DNA of 64,000 bases from Hyphomonadaceae bacterium (GCA_022844345.1 JALHLU010000012.1:1-64000); one strand, 5' to 3'; positions 35,431 through 44,601 are shown, counted from the first letter of the stretch. Translations and numbers: made by a program. Notes: generated by a model not told the origin, from the sequence alone.

Positions 35431-37203
35431 TCACATTCTGTCAGGCGTCTCAATCCCGATCAGCCGGAGCACGATCTCCAGCTGCCTCAGCGTCGCCAGC
35501 GCCAGCGCCAGACGCGAGCCCTGCTTCGCAGCATCGCTCTCCGCCATCACGGGCGCCGCCGCATAGAAGCTCGAGAACGCCTGCGCCAGCGCATAGGCAT
35601 GCTCGCACAGGATATGCGGCATGCGCTTGTCATACGCCCCGCGCAGCGCGTCGTTGAATGCATCCAGCTGCAACACTAGCGCCCGCTCCGCATCCAGCTC
35701 GACAGCAATTGGCCCGGCCACAACGCCCGCCGCCTCCGCCCGCCGCGCCAGCGACTTGATGCGCACCGCCGCATACAAAAGATATGGCCCTGTCTTTCCC
35801 TCGAACGACACGAAGCGATCGAGATCGAAGATGTAGTTCGTCGTCCGCACGTTCGAGAGATCGGAAAACTTGATCGCCGCCACCGCCACCTTGTGCGCAA
35901 TGTCCGCCCGCTCCGCCTCGGATGCGTCCGCGCCCAGCTCGGCCTCCGCCATGCGCGCCGCCGCCGTCGCATCCGCCTGCGCGATCAGCTCGTAAAGCTT
36001 CAGCACGCCGCCATCGCGCGTCTTGTACGGCTTGCCGTCCGCGCCGTTCACCGTGCCGAACCCCAGATGCTCCAGCGAGGTCTCCGGCATCAGCCCCGCG
36101 CGGTCGCTCGCCCGGAACACCTGCTCGAAATGCAGCGCCTGCCGCTGATCCACCACATACATGGTCAGCTGCGGATCAATGCTCTGCTTGCGATCCACGA
36201 TCGTGCCGAGGTCAGAGCCGTGATAGCCAATCGCGCCATCCCGGTTCACGAGGATGATCGGCGGCATCTCTTTCTTGTCGCTCTCCCGCGCTACGCGCAC
36301 GATCCACGCGCCCGCATCCAGCTCCGCAATCCCGCGCGCCTTCAGGTCCTCGACCAGCGCGGGGATGTACGGCTCGGCGTCGCTCTCGCCCTTCCACAGG
36401 TCGAACCGCACGCCCAGGCTCGCGCACTCGCGCTCCAGTCCCACCCGCGTCACATTGCAGAAATGCTTCCACAGCGCGCGATACCCTGGCCGCCCGCTCT
36501 GCAATTCCTGCGTCGCCTTCCGATCCTCGTCCCGCCGCGCCTCATCCGTCTTCGACTTCGCCGACGCCTGCGGATACAGCCGCCCGAGATCGTCCATCGA
36601 AACCGGGCTCTCTTTCGGATACGGCCCCGTGAACCCGGCATCGAAATACGGCAGCCCGGGCTGTTCCAGTCTCACCTCGTTGATCAGCTGCCCCATCTGC
36701 AGTCCCCAATCGCCAAGGTGCACATCGCTGGTGACACTGTCGCCCATGAACCGGAACAGCCGCTGCAGGCTGTCCCCGATCACCGTCGAGCGCAGATGCC
36801 CAATGTGCATTTCCTTGGCGACATTCCACCCGCCAAAATCGATCACCACCCGCCGCGGCTGCGCCACACGCCCCGCGCCCGAGCGCGCATCATCCGCCAC
36901 CTGCTGCGCCCGCGACGACAGAGCCGCGCCCGACAGCTTCACATTGATGAACCCCGGCCCCGCCACTTCCGCAGATGCCACGATGTCCACGCCACGCAGC
37001 GCCGCCACGACGCCATCCGCAATCTCGCGTGGATTTCTGCCCAGCTTTTTCGCCGCCGCCATCGCGCCATTGCACTGGAAGTCCGCCAGGTCCGGCCGGT
37101 CAGACCGGCGCATCGCCCCAAGCCCCGCCTCCAGCCCCAACGCCACAAACGCTTCGCCCGCCGCGAATGAGAGCAGGTCGGCAAGTTCAACTGGCTTGGT
37201 CAT
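35431..37203 (-). CDS. argS: Arginyl-tRNA synthetase
   Basis: Class I aminoacyl-tRNA synthetase of 590 residues charging tRNA-Arg. An N-terminal Add-1 domain (about 1-110) precedes the HIGH motif in NVAKEMHIGHLRSTVIGDS. The KMSK position is TRDGGVLKLYELI, the degenerate form normal for ArgRS. The C-terminal DALR anticodon-binding domain ends LRLIGIETPDRM. Length is normal. The following gene is a GNAT. It lies 39 bases after a lipoprotein gene of opposite reading direction in cell terms but the same strand. Confidence 0.96.
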   Translation of the reverse strand: MTKPVELADLLSFAAGEAFVALGLEAGLGAMRRSDRPDLADFQCNGAMAAAKKLGRNPREIADGVVAALRGVDIVASAEVAGPGFINVKLSGAALSSRAQQVADDARSGAGRVAQPRRVVIDFGGWNVAKEMHIGHLRSTVIGDSLQRLFRFMGDSVTSDVHLGDWGLQMGQLINEVRLEQPGLPYFDAGFTGPYPKESPVSMDDLGRLYPQASAKSKTDEARRDEDRKATQELQSGRPGYRALWKHFCNVTRVGLERECASLGVRFDLWKGESDAEPYIPALVEDLKARGIAELDAGAWIVRVARESDKKEMPPIILVNRDGAIGYHGSDLGTIVDRKQSIDPQLTMYVVDQRQALHFEQVFRASDRAGLMPETSLEHLGFGTVNGADGKPYKTRDGGVLKLYELIAQADATAAARMAEAELGADASEAERADIAHKVAVAAIKFSDLSNVRTTNYIFDLDRFVSFEGKTGPYLLYAAVRIKSLARRAEAAGVVAGPIAVELDAERALVLQLDAFNDALRGAYDKRMPHILCEHAYALAQAFSSFYAAAPVMAESDAAKQGSRLALALATLRQLEIVLRLIGIETPDRM

Positions 37204-37242
37204 GGCAAAGTCCGGAAGCAGAGGCTGGAAAGCCCCGCCGGA

Positions 37243-37827
37243 CTACTGCGGCGTGGCGGGCGGCGCAACGTTGATGGTGAAGCGGGTGCCGCTTCGGTTG
37301 TAGGCCAGCTGTTCCGGCGTCAGGTCGAACCCGACAATCACCTCGAAGTTCGAGCCCGAAACCGTCGCATTGGCGCGCGGGATCACGATCCCGGGCACGC
37401 TCTCGGTCACGCGCATAATGTCCTTGTCGGCCGGCCAGGTCACCGGAATGTCGAAGCGTTCCTTGGCCAGCACGCTACGGTCGCGGCGCGTCACGGTCAC
37501 GAACACCGGATAGGTGTGGGAAAGTCCCTCAGCCTTCGGCCCGCGGCCAAACGCGAAATCGATCTCGATCTCCATCGTGATCGGGTTGGTGTCGATATAC
37601 CGGCAGAAGCCGCGCACGCCCTCCACCTGCCCCGTGAAGCCGACATTCTCATGCCGCTCCGGCCCTTTCACCTCGACCACGCGGCTGGCGTCATACAGAA
37701 CGCCCGCCACGGGGCACGGCCCCACGTTCGGGCTATCGTCCAGCGCTGACAGGTCCACCCCCTGACAGCTTGAAAGCAGCAGGGCTGGCAGGGCGACAAA
37801 CGCAGGCACAAAACGCTTCACTGGCAC
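37243..37827 (-). CDS. Hypothetical lipoprotein
   Basis: A 194-residue predicted lipoprotein. Signal KRFVPAFVALPALLLSSC has lipobox LLSSC. The mature protein is beta-rich, with TNPITMEIEIDFAFGRGPK and THTYPVFVTV-like strands (actual: HTYPVFVTVTRRDRSVL) and IPVTWPADKDIMRVTE. No domain is recognised. It lies 39 bases upstream of argS on the same strand and may be co-transcribed. Conserved hypothetical lipoproteins beside argS occur in related alphaproteobacteria, but no function is known. Confidence 0.75.
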   Translation of the reverse strand: MPVKRFVPAFVALPALLLSSCQGVDLSALDDSPNVGPCPVAGVLYDASRVVEVKGPERHENVGFTGQVEGVRGFCRYIDTNPITMEIEIDFAFGRGPKAEGLSHTYPVFVTVTRRDRSVLAKERFDIPVTWPADKDIMRVTESVPGIVIPRANATVSGSNFEVIVGFDLTPEQLAYNRSGTRFTINVAPPATPQ

Positions 37828-37966
37828 ATCCTGGGGCGGGGCCGGTCCGGACCTGAATCCATCCTGGCGACATCCTTGACCGGCCGGTGATAGCCCCTAA
37901 CCGCGCCCGGGCGCAACGCTGCTAACTGCCCAAGAATCGCCGCTTTTGGGCAGCCTGCGGCCGCGA

Positions 37967-38066
37967 GGCATTAGGCAGTGGGCAATAGGCAGTAGTAATA
38001 CTGGCGCGGTAGCCCAACACTGCCTGACTGCCGCCCACCTGCCTCTTGCCTGTTGCCCCCCACTGA
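37967..38066. repeat. GGCAGT/ACTGCC-rich mosaic repeat, family F
   Basis: GGCAGTGGGCAATAGGCAGTAG at the left is mirrored by ACTGCC, CTGCC and TTGCC units at 38018-38057, giving several alternative hairpins. A separate hairpin, CTGCCCAA (37926-37933) with TTGGGCAG (37946-37953), lies just before it. The element ends 18 bases before the ispH start. Similar CTGCCTACTGCC text recurs at 39191-39205 after ispH. Confidence 0.65.
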
Positions 38067-38083
38067 CCCCACCTACGCCACTC

Positions 38084-39031
38084 ATGTCCAAGCCTCGCCT
38101 CTCCATCCTCCTTGCCGCGCCCCGGGGCTTCTGCGCCGGCGTCGACCGTGCGATCCAGATCGTGGAGCAGGCGCTGGTGAAATGGGGCGCGCCCGTCTTC
38201 GTGAGGCACGAAATCGTCCACAACGCCCACGTTGTGAAGCGCCTCGAAGCAATGGGCGCCGTCTTCGTCGAGGAACTCTCCGAATGCCCCGATGATCGCC
38301 CCGTCGTCTTCTCGGCCCACGGTGTTCCGAAAGTGGTCCCCGCCGAAGCTGCCCGCCGCGAGATGACCTTTGTCGACGCCACCTGCCCCCTCGTCTCCAA
38401 GGTCCACGCCGAAGCGCAGAACCACGCCCGCGCTGGCCACCACATTCTCCTCATCGGCCACGCAGGCCACCCCGAAGTCGTCGGCACGATGGGCCAGCTC
38501 GATCCCGGCGCGATGACGCTGATCGAAACCGTCGAAGACGCCGAAGCGTTCCAGCCCGCCAACACCACGCGCCTCGCCTACGCCACGCAGACCACGCTCT
38601 CCGTCGACGACACGAAAGACATCGTGGCTGCGCTGCGCCGCCGCTTCCCCGACATGGCCGAACCGCGCAAGGACGACATCTGCTACGCCACCACCAACCG
38701 CCAGGAAGCCGTGAAGGCGATCGCACAAGAAGCCCAGCTTGTCCTCGTCATCGGGGCCGCCAATTCCTCCAACTCGGTCCGTCTCAAGGAAGTCGCCGAA
38801 CGCTCCGGCGCCAACGCCGCCCACCTCATCGCCTCCGCCAGCAACATCGACTGGTCCTGGTTCGACAGCGTCTCGACACTGGGCCTCACCGCCGGCGCCT
38901 CCGCCCCCGAAACCCTCGTGCAAGGCGTCATCGCCGCCTGCCGTGCGAAGTTCGACGTCACCGTCCGCGAAGTCGTCACCGCCCAGGAAGACGTCGTCTT
39001 CCGCATCCCCCGCATCCTCGAAGGAGCCTAG
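38084..39031 (+). CDS. ispH: 4-hydroxy-3-methylbut-2-enyl diphosphate reductase
   Basis: Last enzyme of the MEP isoprenoid pathway, making IPP and DMAPP with a [4Fe-4S] cluster; 315 residues. The three cluster cysteines are in [13 protein letters not shown] (Cys17), [13 protein letters not shown] and [11 protein letters not shown]. IspH motifs [16 protein letters not shown] and SNSVRL are all present. ATG 38084 removes a repeat-derived extension from 37946. No clear ribosome-binding site is visible because the repeat runs up to the start. Confidence 0.96.
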   Translation: MSKPRLSILLAAPRGFCAGVDRAIQIVEQALVKWGAPVFVRHEIVHNAHVVKRLEAMGAVFVEELSECPDDRPVVFSAHGVPKVVPAEAARREMTFVDATCPLVSKVHAEAQNHARAGHHILLIGHAGHPEVVGTMGQLDPGAMTLIETVEDAEAFQPANTTRLAYATQTTLSVDDTKDIVAALRRRFPDMAEPRKDDICYATTNRQEAVKAIAQEAQLVLVIGAANSSNSVRLKEVAERSGANAAHLIASASNIDWSWFDSVSTLGLTAGASAPETLVQGVIAACRAKFDVTVREVVTAQEDVVFRIPRILEGA

Positions 39032-39060
39032 CCTCCGGACCGCTGAACTTCACCCGGCCT

Positions 39061-39133
39061 CTTGCCTCCCTCACTTGCAACGCGACTGGGGGAGGTGGCG
39101 CGCCGCGTCTTCGCGGCGCGACGGAGGGGGTCC
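39061..39133. repeat. CTCCCCCA/GGGGGAGG mosaic hairpin repeat
   Basis: A perfect 9-bp stem, CGCGCCGCG (39099-39107) with CGCGGCGCG (39112-39120) around TCTT, is flanked by GGGGGAGG and GGAGGGGG. It lies 30 bases after ispH and may act as its terminator. Motif style (CCTCCC...GGGGGAGG) resembles the repeats at 31186 and 58085. Confidence 0.55.
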
Positions 39134-39206
39134 ATCGTTGAAGCCAGCCGCATCTACCCTAACGGCGCCCCTTGCCTCCCAAGCCTCGCCGCTGCCTACT
39201 GCCTGC

Positions 39207-40553
39207 ATGAATCGTCGCCATTTCCTCCTCGCCTCCGCCGCCACCGCAGCTCTCGCCGCCTGCGCCTCACCCCCGCTCGCAAACGCGTCCGCGCGCAAGT
39301 CCAACATCGTGCTGATCCTTGCTGACGATCTTGGCTATGGCGATCTCGGCGTCTCCGGCGCCCGCCTGATCGCCACGCCGCACATCGACCGACTCGCCGC
39401 AGAAGGTGCGCGCCTCACCAGCTTCTACGCCTCCGCCAATGTCTGCACGCCCAGCCGCGCCGGCCTCCTCACCGGCCGCTATCCCATCCGCACCGGCCTT
39501 GCCCGCGACGTGATCCGCCAGACCGACACGCACGGCCTGCCCCTCTCCGAGATCACCATCGCCGAAGCCCTCAAGCCCGATTTCGCCACCGCCATCGTCG
39601 GCAAGTGGCACCTCGGCCATGTCGCGCCCTTCTGGCCGCCAACCAACCAGGGCTTCGATCTTTTCCACGGCCTGCCCTACAGCCACGACATGCTCCCGCT
39701 TGCGATGAGCACGGCCACCTCCGCAGGCGTCGAGATCGTCGACGACACGCCCGACATGGCCCACCTCACCGAGCAGTTCTTTGCGCGCGGCCTGCAGTTC
39801 ATCGATGCCAACCACGACCGTCCCTTCTTCCTCCTGCTCACCCTCACAGCGCCCCACGTCCCGCTCGATCCGCACCCCGACCACGCCGGCCACAGCCAAG
39901 CCGCAGAATACGGCGACGTCGTGGAAGAAATCGATGCGCAGGTCGGCCAGCTGATGGCGCGCCTCGAAGGCCACGGCATCGACAACGACACGCTCGTCAT
40001 CCTCACCTCCGACAACGGCCCCTGGTTCGAAGGCTCCGCCGGCGGCCTGCGCGATCGCAAGGGCGGCGCGGGCTGGGAGGGCGGCTATCGCGTGCCCTTC
40101 ATCGCGCGACAGCCCGGGCGCATCCCCGCCGGCCTCGTCAGCGACTCCATCGCGATGAATATCGACCTGCTGCCGACACTCGCGCGATGGGCCAACGCGC
40201 CCACCCCCTCCGCCCAGCTCGACGGCGCCGACATCTCATCCCTGCTGACCCAACCGCGCGCGCCCTCGCCGCACGATGAACTCGTCCTCTTCATCAACGA
40301 GGACGTCGCCGCCATCCGCACGCAGCGTTTCAAATACGTGGTGCGCAGCCACTACCGCACCTTCCTCGCCGACCTCGACGGCGCCAACCGCACAGACTGG
40401 GCCGTGCTGATCGACATGGAGAACGACACGGAAGAATCCTACGACGTCTCGTCCCGCTATCCCGAAGTGCTGGCCGACATGCAGGCCCGGCTCGCCCGCG
40501 CCCGCGCGACGTTCGACCCGCTGCGCACGCCTACTCCAACCCCGCCACGTTGA
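39207..40553 (+). CDS. Sulfatase, type I (formylglycine-dependent)
   Basis: Sulfate-ester hydrolase of 448 residues, predicted exported. The N-terminus NRRHFLLASAATAALAAC is Tat-like with a possible lipobox. Asp40/Asp41 (LADDLGYGD) bind Ca. Cys80 in CTPSRAGLLTGRYP is the site converted to formylglycine. IVGKWHLGH and LTSDNGPWFEG complete the active site. The match to arylsulfatases is good, and the lack of a long C-terminal domain fits small bacterial members. No formylglycine-generating enzyme or carbohydrate-sulfate genes are adjacent. Its 3' end overlaps the DUF1801 remnant by 23 bases on the opposite strand. Confidence 0.92.
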   Translation: MNRRHFLLASAATAALAACASPPLANASARKSNIVLILADDLGYGDLGVSGARLIATPHIDRLAAEGARLTSFYASANVCTPSRAGLLTGRYPIRTGLARDVIRQTDTHGLPLSEITIAEALKPDFATAIVGKWHLGHVAPFWPPTNQGFDLFHGLPYSHDMLPLAMSTATSAGVEIVDDTPDMAHLTEQFFARGLQFIDANHDRPFFLLLTLTAPHVPLDPHPDHAGHSQAAEYGDVVEEIDAQVGQLMARLEGHGIDNDTLVILTSDNGPWFEGSAGGLRDRKGGAGWEGGYRVPFIARQPGRIPAGLVSDSIAMNIDLLPTLARWANAPTPSAQLDGADISSLLTQPRAPSPHDELVLFINEDVAAIRTQRFKYVVRSHYRTFLADLDGANRTDWAVLIDMENDTEESYDVSSRYPEVLADMQARLARARATFDPLRTPTPTPPR

Positions 40554-40886
40554 GCTTCACCGCCGCCTTGACCAGCGCGGCCAACGCCTTGGCATCCACC
40601 TTCGCGCCCTCGGGAAAATCAATCGCCCGCCGCGTGCCCGCATCCAGGCTCGCATTGAACAGCCCCACCGGATCCTTCAACGCCGCGCGCCGCATGAAAG
40701 TCAGCTTCACCTTGTCCTTGTAGCGCTCGCCCGTGCAGATAATCCCCCCGCGCTCCCAAACCGGCACGCCGCCCGGGTTCGATGGCTTCCGCCACTTCAC
40801 CGTCTAACGATCTGCGCATCCGCCCCCATGATGATCCCGCGCAGCTGCTCCAGCATCTCCGCGCGCCAGTCGCCCTTCGCCGCCAT
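40531..40886 (-). pseudogene. DUF1801 gene split by a frameshift
   Basis: An N-terminal frame from ATG 40886 (GGGGGA upstream) encodes MAAKGDWRAEMLEQLRGIIM and stops at TGA 40799-40797 after 29 residues. The remaining DUF1801 domain continues in another frame from a GTG at 40800 (KWRKPSNPGGVPVWERGG, then ICTGERYKDKVKLTFMRRAA) to 40531. The join reads ATCGTTAGACGGTG, where ATCGTTGAGACGGTG would restore one frame, so one base is apparently missing. The GTG could in principle still start an 89-residue product. A sequencing error is also possible. The intact neighbour at 40896 is a paralogue. Confidence 0.75.
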
Positions 40887-40895
40887 GTGGTCCCC

Positions 40896-41381
40896 CTACA
40901 TCTTCTCGCCCGGCAGCTTGCTCGCCTGTCTAACCCAGTCGGCAAACTGCTTCGCTTCGAACGCGCCCTCGCGAATATGGAGATAGCGCACGCCCTTCAC
41001 CTTCGACGTCTCCGCCGGCATCGGAGCCAGCAGCTCGCCCTTGAAGAACGTCACCTTGATGTATTTCGCGAAGACGTGAAACGCGAGAAACCACGTCCCG
41101 TCGCCAAAGCCATAAAGTGGCGTGTTCCACTTCACCGCCTTCGCGGCCTTCGGAACGACGCGCATGATGGTCGCGTCCATTTCCGCGCCAATCGCCTTCG
41201 TCCACCCCGGCATCGCCGCGATATAGGCCTGCACCGGCCCATCCCCCTCGCCCTTGGCGATCTGCGGATTCCCACCCGACAGCCGCACAACGCCATCCGC
41301 ATCCGGCTTCAGCGGCTTGCGGGTTTTGTCCATGGTGGTTTTGGCCCCATTCGACCGCGCCTTCGCACCCTTCTTCTCCAT
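40896..41381 (-). CDS. DUF1801 domain protein
   Basis: A 161-residue protein. After a Lys-rich leader it has the DUF1801 (YdhG-like) fold: AYIAAMPGWTKAIGAEMDAT, AKAVKWNTPLYGFGDGTWF, KYIKVTFFKGELLAP, then a C-terminal helix. Members are small soluble proteins of unknown function with a putative ligand pocket around KW and FxxxKxxV. It lies nine bases upstream of the frameshifted paralogue on the same strand, so the pair arose by tandem duplication or is a co-transcribed two-gene unit. Confidence 0.85.
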   Translation of the reverse strand: MEKKGAKARSNGAKTTMDKTRKPLKPDADGVVRLSGGNPQIAKGEGDGPVQAYIAAMPGWTKAIGAEMDATIMRVVPKAAKAVKWNTPLYGFGDGTWFLAFHVFAKYIKVTFFKGELLAPMPAETSKVKGVRYLHIREGAFEAKQFADWVRQASKLPGEKM

Positions 41382-41486
41382 TCGCTTGCCCCATATCTCT
41401 CATCCGAAGCGGCCAGTCTTCACGAGGTTTCAACTTGTGGCCACCGCCGCCTTGCCTCAAGCCTCCACTCTCCCTATCCAGCACCC

Positions 41487-42446
41487 ATGGCCGTCTACAC
41501 CGACATCGACGACACAACGCTCGCAGCGTTCCTGGACGCGTACGATCTCGGGCCCCCGCTCGCGTTCAAGGGCATCGCCGAGGGCGTCGAGAACTCCAAC
41601 TTCCTGCTGGAGACGCCCAGCGGCCGCTACATCCTCACCGTGTTCGAAAAACGCGCGAAGCGGGAGGACCTGCCCTTCTTCATGGGAATGATGGGCCATC
41701 TTGCCGCGAAAGACTTCCCCGCGCCGCTGCCCGTGCCCGCGCGCGATGGAAACCCGCTGCGCGAAATCCAGGGCAAGCCCGCCGTTATCTGCACCTTCCT
41801 GCAAGGCATGAGCCCGCGCCGCCCCAGCCTCGAACAATGCCGCGAGCTCGGCCAGGCGCTCGGCCGCTTCCACGTCGCGCTCGGCGATTTCCGCATGCGC
41901 CGCCCCAACGATCTCTCCATCTCCGCCTGGCCCACCCTCTGGGCCGGCCGCGCGGCGGAGGCCGACGCCCTCTCGCCCGGCCTTGCCTCGCAGGTCGATG
42001 GCGACATGGAATTCCTGAAGGCCAACTGGCCGAAGGCGCTGCCCGGTGGCGCCATCCACGCCGACCTCTTCCCCGACAACACCTTCTTCCTCGATGGCAA
42101 GCTGTCGGGCGTCATCGACTTCTATTTCGCCTGCTCCGATTTCCTCGCATACGATCTCGCCGTCTGCCTCAACGCCTGGTGCTTCGAACGGCGTGGCGAG
42201 TTCAACCTCACCAAGGGCCGCGCCCTCATCGCCGGCTACGAAACCGTCCGCCGCCTCGAACCAAGAGAGCGCTCCGCCCTCCCCATCCTCTGCCGCGGCG
42301 CCGCCATGCGCTTCTTCCTCACCCGCCTCGTCGACCTCGCCGCCACGCCAAAAGACGCCTTGGTAAAGCCCCACAATCCCCTCGACTACGCCGAACGCCT
42401 CGGCTTCCATCGCCAGGCAAAGTCGCCGGAGGACTATGGGGCGTGA
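41487..42446 (+). CDS. thrB: Homoserine kinase (aminoglycoside-kinase-like type)
   Basis: Phosphorylates homoserine in threonine synthesis, 319 residues, of the protein-kinase-fold ThrB used by alphaproteobacteria. N-lobe: GIAEGVENSNFLLETPSGRY. Catalytic loop: GGAIHADLFPDNTFF (HxDLxxxN). The metal-binding Asp is in GVIDFYFACSDFLAYDLAV. ATG 41487 gives the canonical MAVYTDI start. In related genomes thrB and rnhA are neighbours near ispH, as here. The next gene overlaps its 3' end by 11 bases. Confidence 0.93.
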   Translation: MAVYTDIDDTTLAAFLDAYDLGPPLAFKGIAEGVENSNFLLETPSGRYILTVFEKRAKREDLPFFMGMMGHLAAKDFPAPLPVPARDGNPLREIQGKPAVICTFLQGMSPRRPSLEQCRELGQALGRFHVALGDFRMRRPNDLSISAWPTLWAGRAAEADALSPGLASQVDGDMEFLKANWPKALPGGAIHADLFPDNTFFLDGKLSGVIDFYFACSDFLAYDLAVCLNAWCFERRGEFNLTKGRALIAGYETVRRLEPRERSALPILCRGAAMRFFLTRLVDLAATPKDALVKPHNPLDYAERLGFHRQAKSPEDYGA

Positions 42447-42948
42447 CAAACTTATGGACCTGATCCGCCGCACCGCCCGTACGCTCGCCAGCCTCGTCGT
42501 CGCCGCCGTCGGTGGCTGCGCGATCGTGCATGTGTTCGCGATGCTGTTCACCTATGGCGTGATGGCGGTCCAGGGCGAGCCAATGCAAATTCATCCCGGC
42601 CTGCTCGCCGGAGCCTTCTGGGTCGGCGGACTGCAGGGCCTCAGCATCCTGCCCGTCGCCGTTCCGCTGGGCGCGCTTCTTCACCTTGCACTCATGCGCA
42701 TGGGGCGCACGGGCCTGCTGCCCTATCTCGGCGCTGGCCTTCTCGTTGCCGCAGCCTCCGCCCTGTACCTCGGCCTCTTGAACGGCTTCGCGTTCAACCT
42801 TGCCTTCGCGATCATGGCCGTCGCCGCCGGCCTGATCGGCGGATGTCTCTTCTGGTCAGGCCGCCGCCCGGATCGCGACACGCCCGCCGCGCCAGTCCTT
42901 CGACAGGCTCACGTCTCTCTCGCCAAGTCGTCAGCGCCGCCTGGCTAG
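42436..42948 (+). CDS. Hypothetical membrane protein
   Basis: Not recognised; 170 residues with about four membrane segments (LASLVVAAVGGCAIVHVFAM, LLAGAFWVGGLQGLSILPVA, LLPYLGAGLLVAAASALYLG and FAIMAVAAGLIGGCLFW). Start is ATG 42436, inside the thrB end; ATG 42454 is also possible. The overlap suggests coupled expression with thrB. Its last 18 bases overlap the convergent gene at 42931. No functional hint. Confidence 0.7.
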   Translation: MGRDKLMDLIRRTARTLASLVVAAVGGCAIVHVFAMLFTYGVMAVQGEPMQIHPGLLAGAFWVGGLQGLSILPVAVPLGALLHLALMRMGRTGLLPYLGAGLLVAAASALYLGLLNGFAFNLAFAIMAVAAGLIGGCLFWSGRRPDRDTPAAPVLRQAHVSLAKSSAPPG

Positions 42949-43443
42949 CTTCCCCACAGCAGCCCGCAACAACGCCCGCGCATAGAAGGCGTGAACCGGC
43001 TGCAGCACCCTGAATCCCACAGTCTGCCGTGGGTTGCCGGACTTGTCCTTCGCGCCCGGCACAACAGCGGACCCGAAATAAAGCTGCGTCCCCGCCAACC
43101 CGTCCCGCCGCGCACCAACCATCAGCCAGCTGCGCGTCAGCTTCGCAAAATCGCAGACGAGAAGCTGTCCCTCAACCCGCGCCTCCACAGTCCACGCAGC
43201 AAAACCATCACGCGTCCCGCCGGCAAGCGCGCGAACATCCGCGTCATTGCATCCGCGCCCGATCAGCATCAGCACAAACCGCTCGCACTTGAACAATCCC
43301 GTGGTGTAGAACGCCTCGACATACTCCGCCGGACTCACCACACGCCCCACCGAAGCGGTGAAGCAATCCGTGTGCGCCCCCGCCATGTCGCGATACCGCG
43401 CGAGCAATGCGCCATCCGGCAGGGTGCACGCCTCGACCTTCAC
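42931..43443 (-). CDS. Hypothetical protein
   Basis: Not recognised; 170 residues, start GTG 43443 overlapping the upstream stop as GTGA. Visible patterns are CDFAKLTRSWLMVGARRDGL and GNPRQTVGFRVLQPVHAFY, and the protein ends in a basic tail (KLARRR). No signal or membrane segment is seen. The start [19 protein letters not shown] and the Cys residues suggest a small folded domain. It is coupled to the C-terminally anchored protein encoded just upstream, so the two probably work together. Confidence 0.68.
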   Translation of the reverse strand: MKVEACTLPDGALLARYRDMAGAHTDCFTASVGRVVSPAEYVEAFYTTGLFKCERFVLMLIGRGCNDADVRALAGGTRDGFAAWTVEARVEGQLLVCDFAKLTRSWLMVGARRDGLAGTQLYFGSAVVPGAKDKSGNPRQTVGFRVLQPVHAFYARALLRAAVGKLARRR

Positions 43444-44045
43444 GGGTTCGCCACCGCGATGAACACGCCCACAGCAATCATCGCGATGATCACGAGCACG
43501 ACCTTCCAGAGCGGCACATACGCCTTCTCCACGACGGGCGCCGGCGCTGGTTCCAGCGCGACCTTGCCCCGAAGGCGCACGATCCCCTCGGGCTCGAAAT
43601 CCGTCATCGACCGGCGCTCGCCGAGGCCGATTGTGTCGAATGCATCCATCTCCGCATCCGCAATCACACCGATATCGCGCAGCGCCGCGTTGATCGGCCC
43701 GGCGCCTCGCGCGCCCTCCGGCTCCATATTCACGCGGCCATCCACGAACGACATCGCAGATTGACCGCCCGTTCCCCCGAAATACTCCGTCTCGACATAG
43801 GCGAGCGCCCCGCCTCCCGCCGTCGCAGCCGCCAGCGCCGCCTCCAGACCGGGCGGCGAAAAATCGAGCGCCTCGGCGCGCAACGCATCCGGATGGGCCG
43901 CAACCACCGCATCGTAGAGCGCATCGTCCACAGGAATTGCCTGCCACTCGTCCTTCAACTTCACGGCGCGCGCGCCCGGCCACGCGCCCAGGAAGGCGGC
44001 AATCCCGCCCTCGCGCCCGATGATCAGTCTTACGCTGTGTCCCAT
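43440..44045 (-). CDS. Hypothetical protein with C-terminal membrane anchor
   Basis: Not recognised; 201 residues. The first 170 are soluble ([39 protein letters not shown], which resembles a small alpha/beta immunity-like fold). A single helix, [20 protein letters not shown], ends the protein four residues from the C-terminus, so it is probably tail-anchored with the N-domain in the cytoplasm. It is divergent from rnhA across 56 bases and overlaps the next gene as GTGA. Confidence 0.68.
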   Translation of the reverse strand: MGHSVRLIIGREGGIAAFLGAWPGARAVKLKDEWQAIPVDDALYDAVVAAHPDALRAEALDFSPPGLEAALAAATAGGGALAYVETEYFGGTGGQSAMSFVDGRVNMEPEGARGAGPINAALRDIGVIADAEMDAFDTIGLGERRSMTDFEPEGIVRLRGKVALEPAPAPVVEKAYVPLWKVVLVIIAMIAVGVFIAVANP

Positions 44046-44101
44046 GCTTTAAGCCTATCACGAGTCTTGACGCCGCCCGCAAACGCCCCGACCTCAACCG
44101 C

Positions 44102-44548
44102 ATGACCGACAAGATTGAAATCTGGACTGATGGCGCCTGCTCGGGCAATCCCGGGCCTGGCGGCTGGGGCGCACTCATCCGCATCGATGGCGCCGAAACC
44201 GAACTCCACGGCGGCGAGCCCGCCACCACCAACAACCGCATGGAGCTGATGGCCGCCATCGCCGCGCTGGAATCCCAGCCGGCCGGCGCAAAGGTCATCC
44301 TTCACACCGACAGCAATTATGTGAAGGACGGCCTCACCAAGTGGATCATCGGCTGGAAGCGAAATGGCTGGAAGACCGCCGACAAGAAGCCCGTGAAGAA
44401 CCAGGATCTCTGGCAGCGCCTCGAAGCCGCCGCCTCCGCCCACAAGGTCGACTGGCGCTGGGTGAAAGGCCATTCCGGCCACGCCGAAAACGACCGCGCC
44501 GACGCACTGGCGCGATTGGGCTGCGACGAGAACCGGGTGAGGCGTTAG
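44102..44548 (+). CDS. rnhA: Ribonuclease HI
   Basis: Cleaves RNA in RNA-DNA hybrids; 148 residues, the standard length. The catalytic carboxylates Asp10, Glu48, Asp70 and Asp134 and His124 are all present in [16 protein letters not shown]-type context (actual [16 protein letters not shown]), [30 protein letters not shown] 44102 is the natural start. Housekeeping. Confidence 0.96.
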   Translation: MTDKIEIWTDGACSGNPGPGGWGALIRIDGAETELHGGEPATTNNRMELMAAIAALESQPAGAKVILHTDSNYVKDGLTKWIIGWKRNGWKTADKKPVKNQDLWQRLEAAASAHKVDWRWVKGHSGHAENDRADALARLGCDENRVRR

Positions 44549-44601
44549 TCCTTTTGCAGCGCTGCGATCTCTGAGCTAGGGTCAGACATTCAGGGCCCGC
44601 T

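Noticed and set aside
37921-38066. The GGCAGT ladder as a CRISPR array
   Set aside because: No regular repeat-spacer spacing and no cas genes; units are short, inverted and irregular.
43444-44298. Extension of the 42931 gene to 44298
   Set aside because: Overlaps rnhA and the tail-anchored gene; GTG 43443 with GTGA coupling is the better start.
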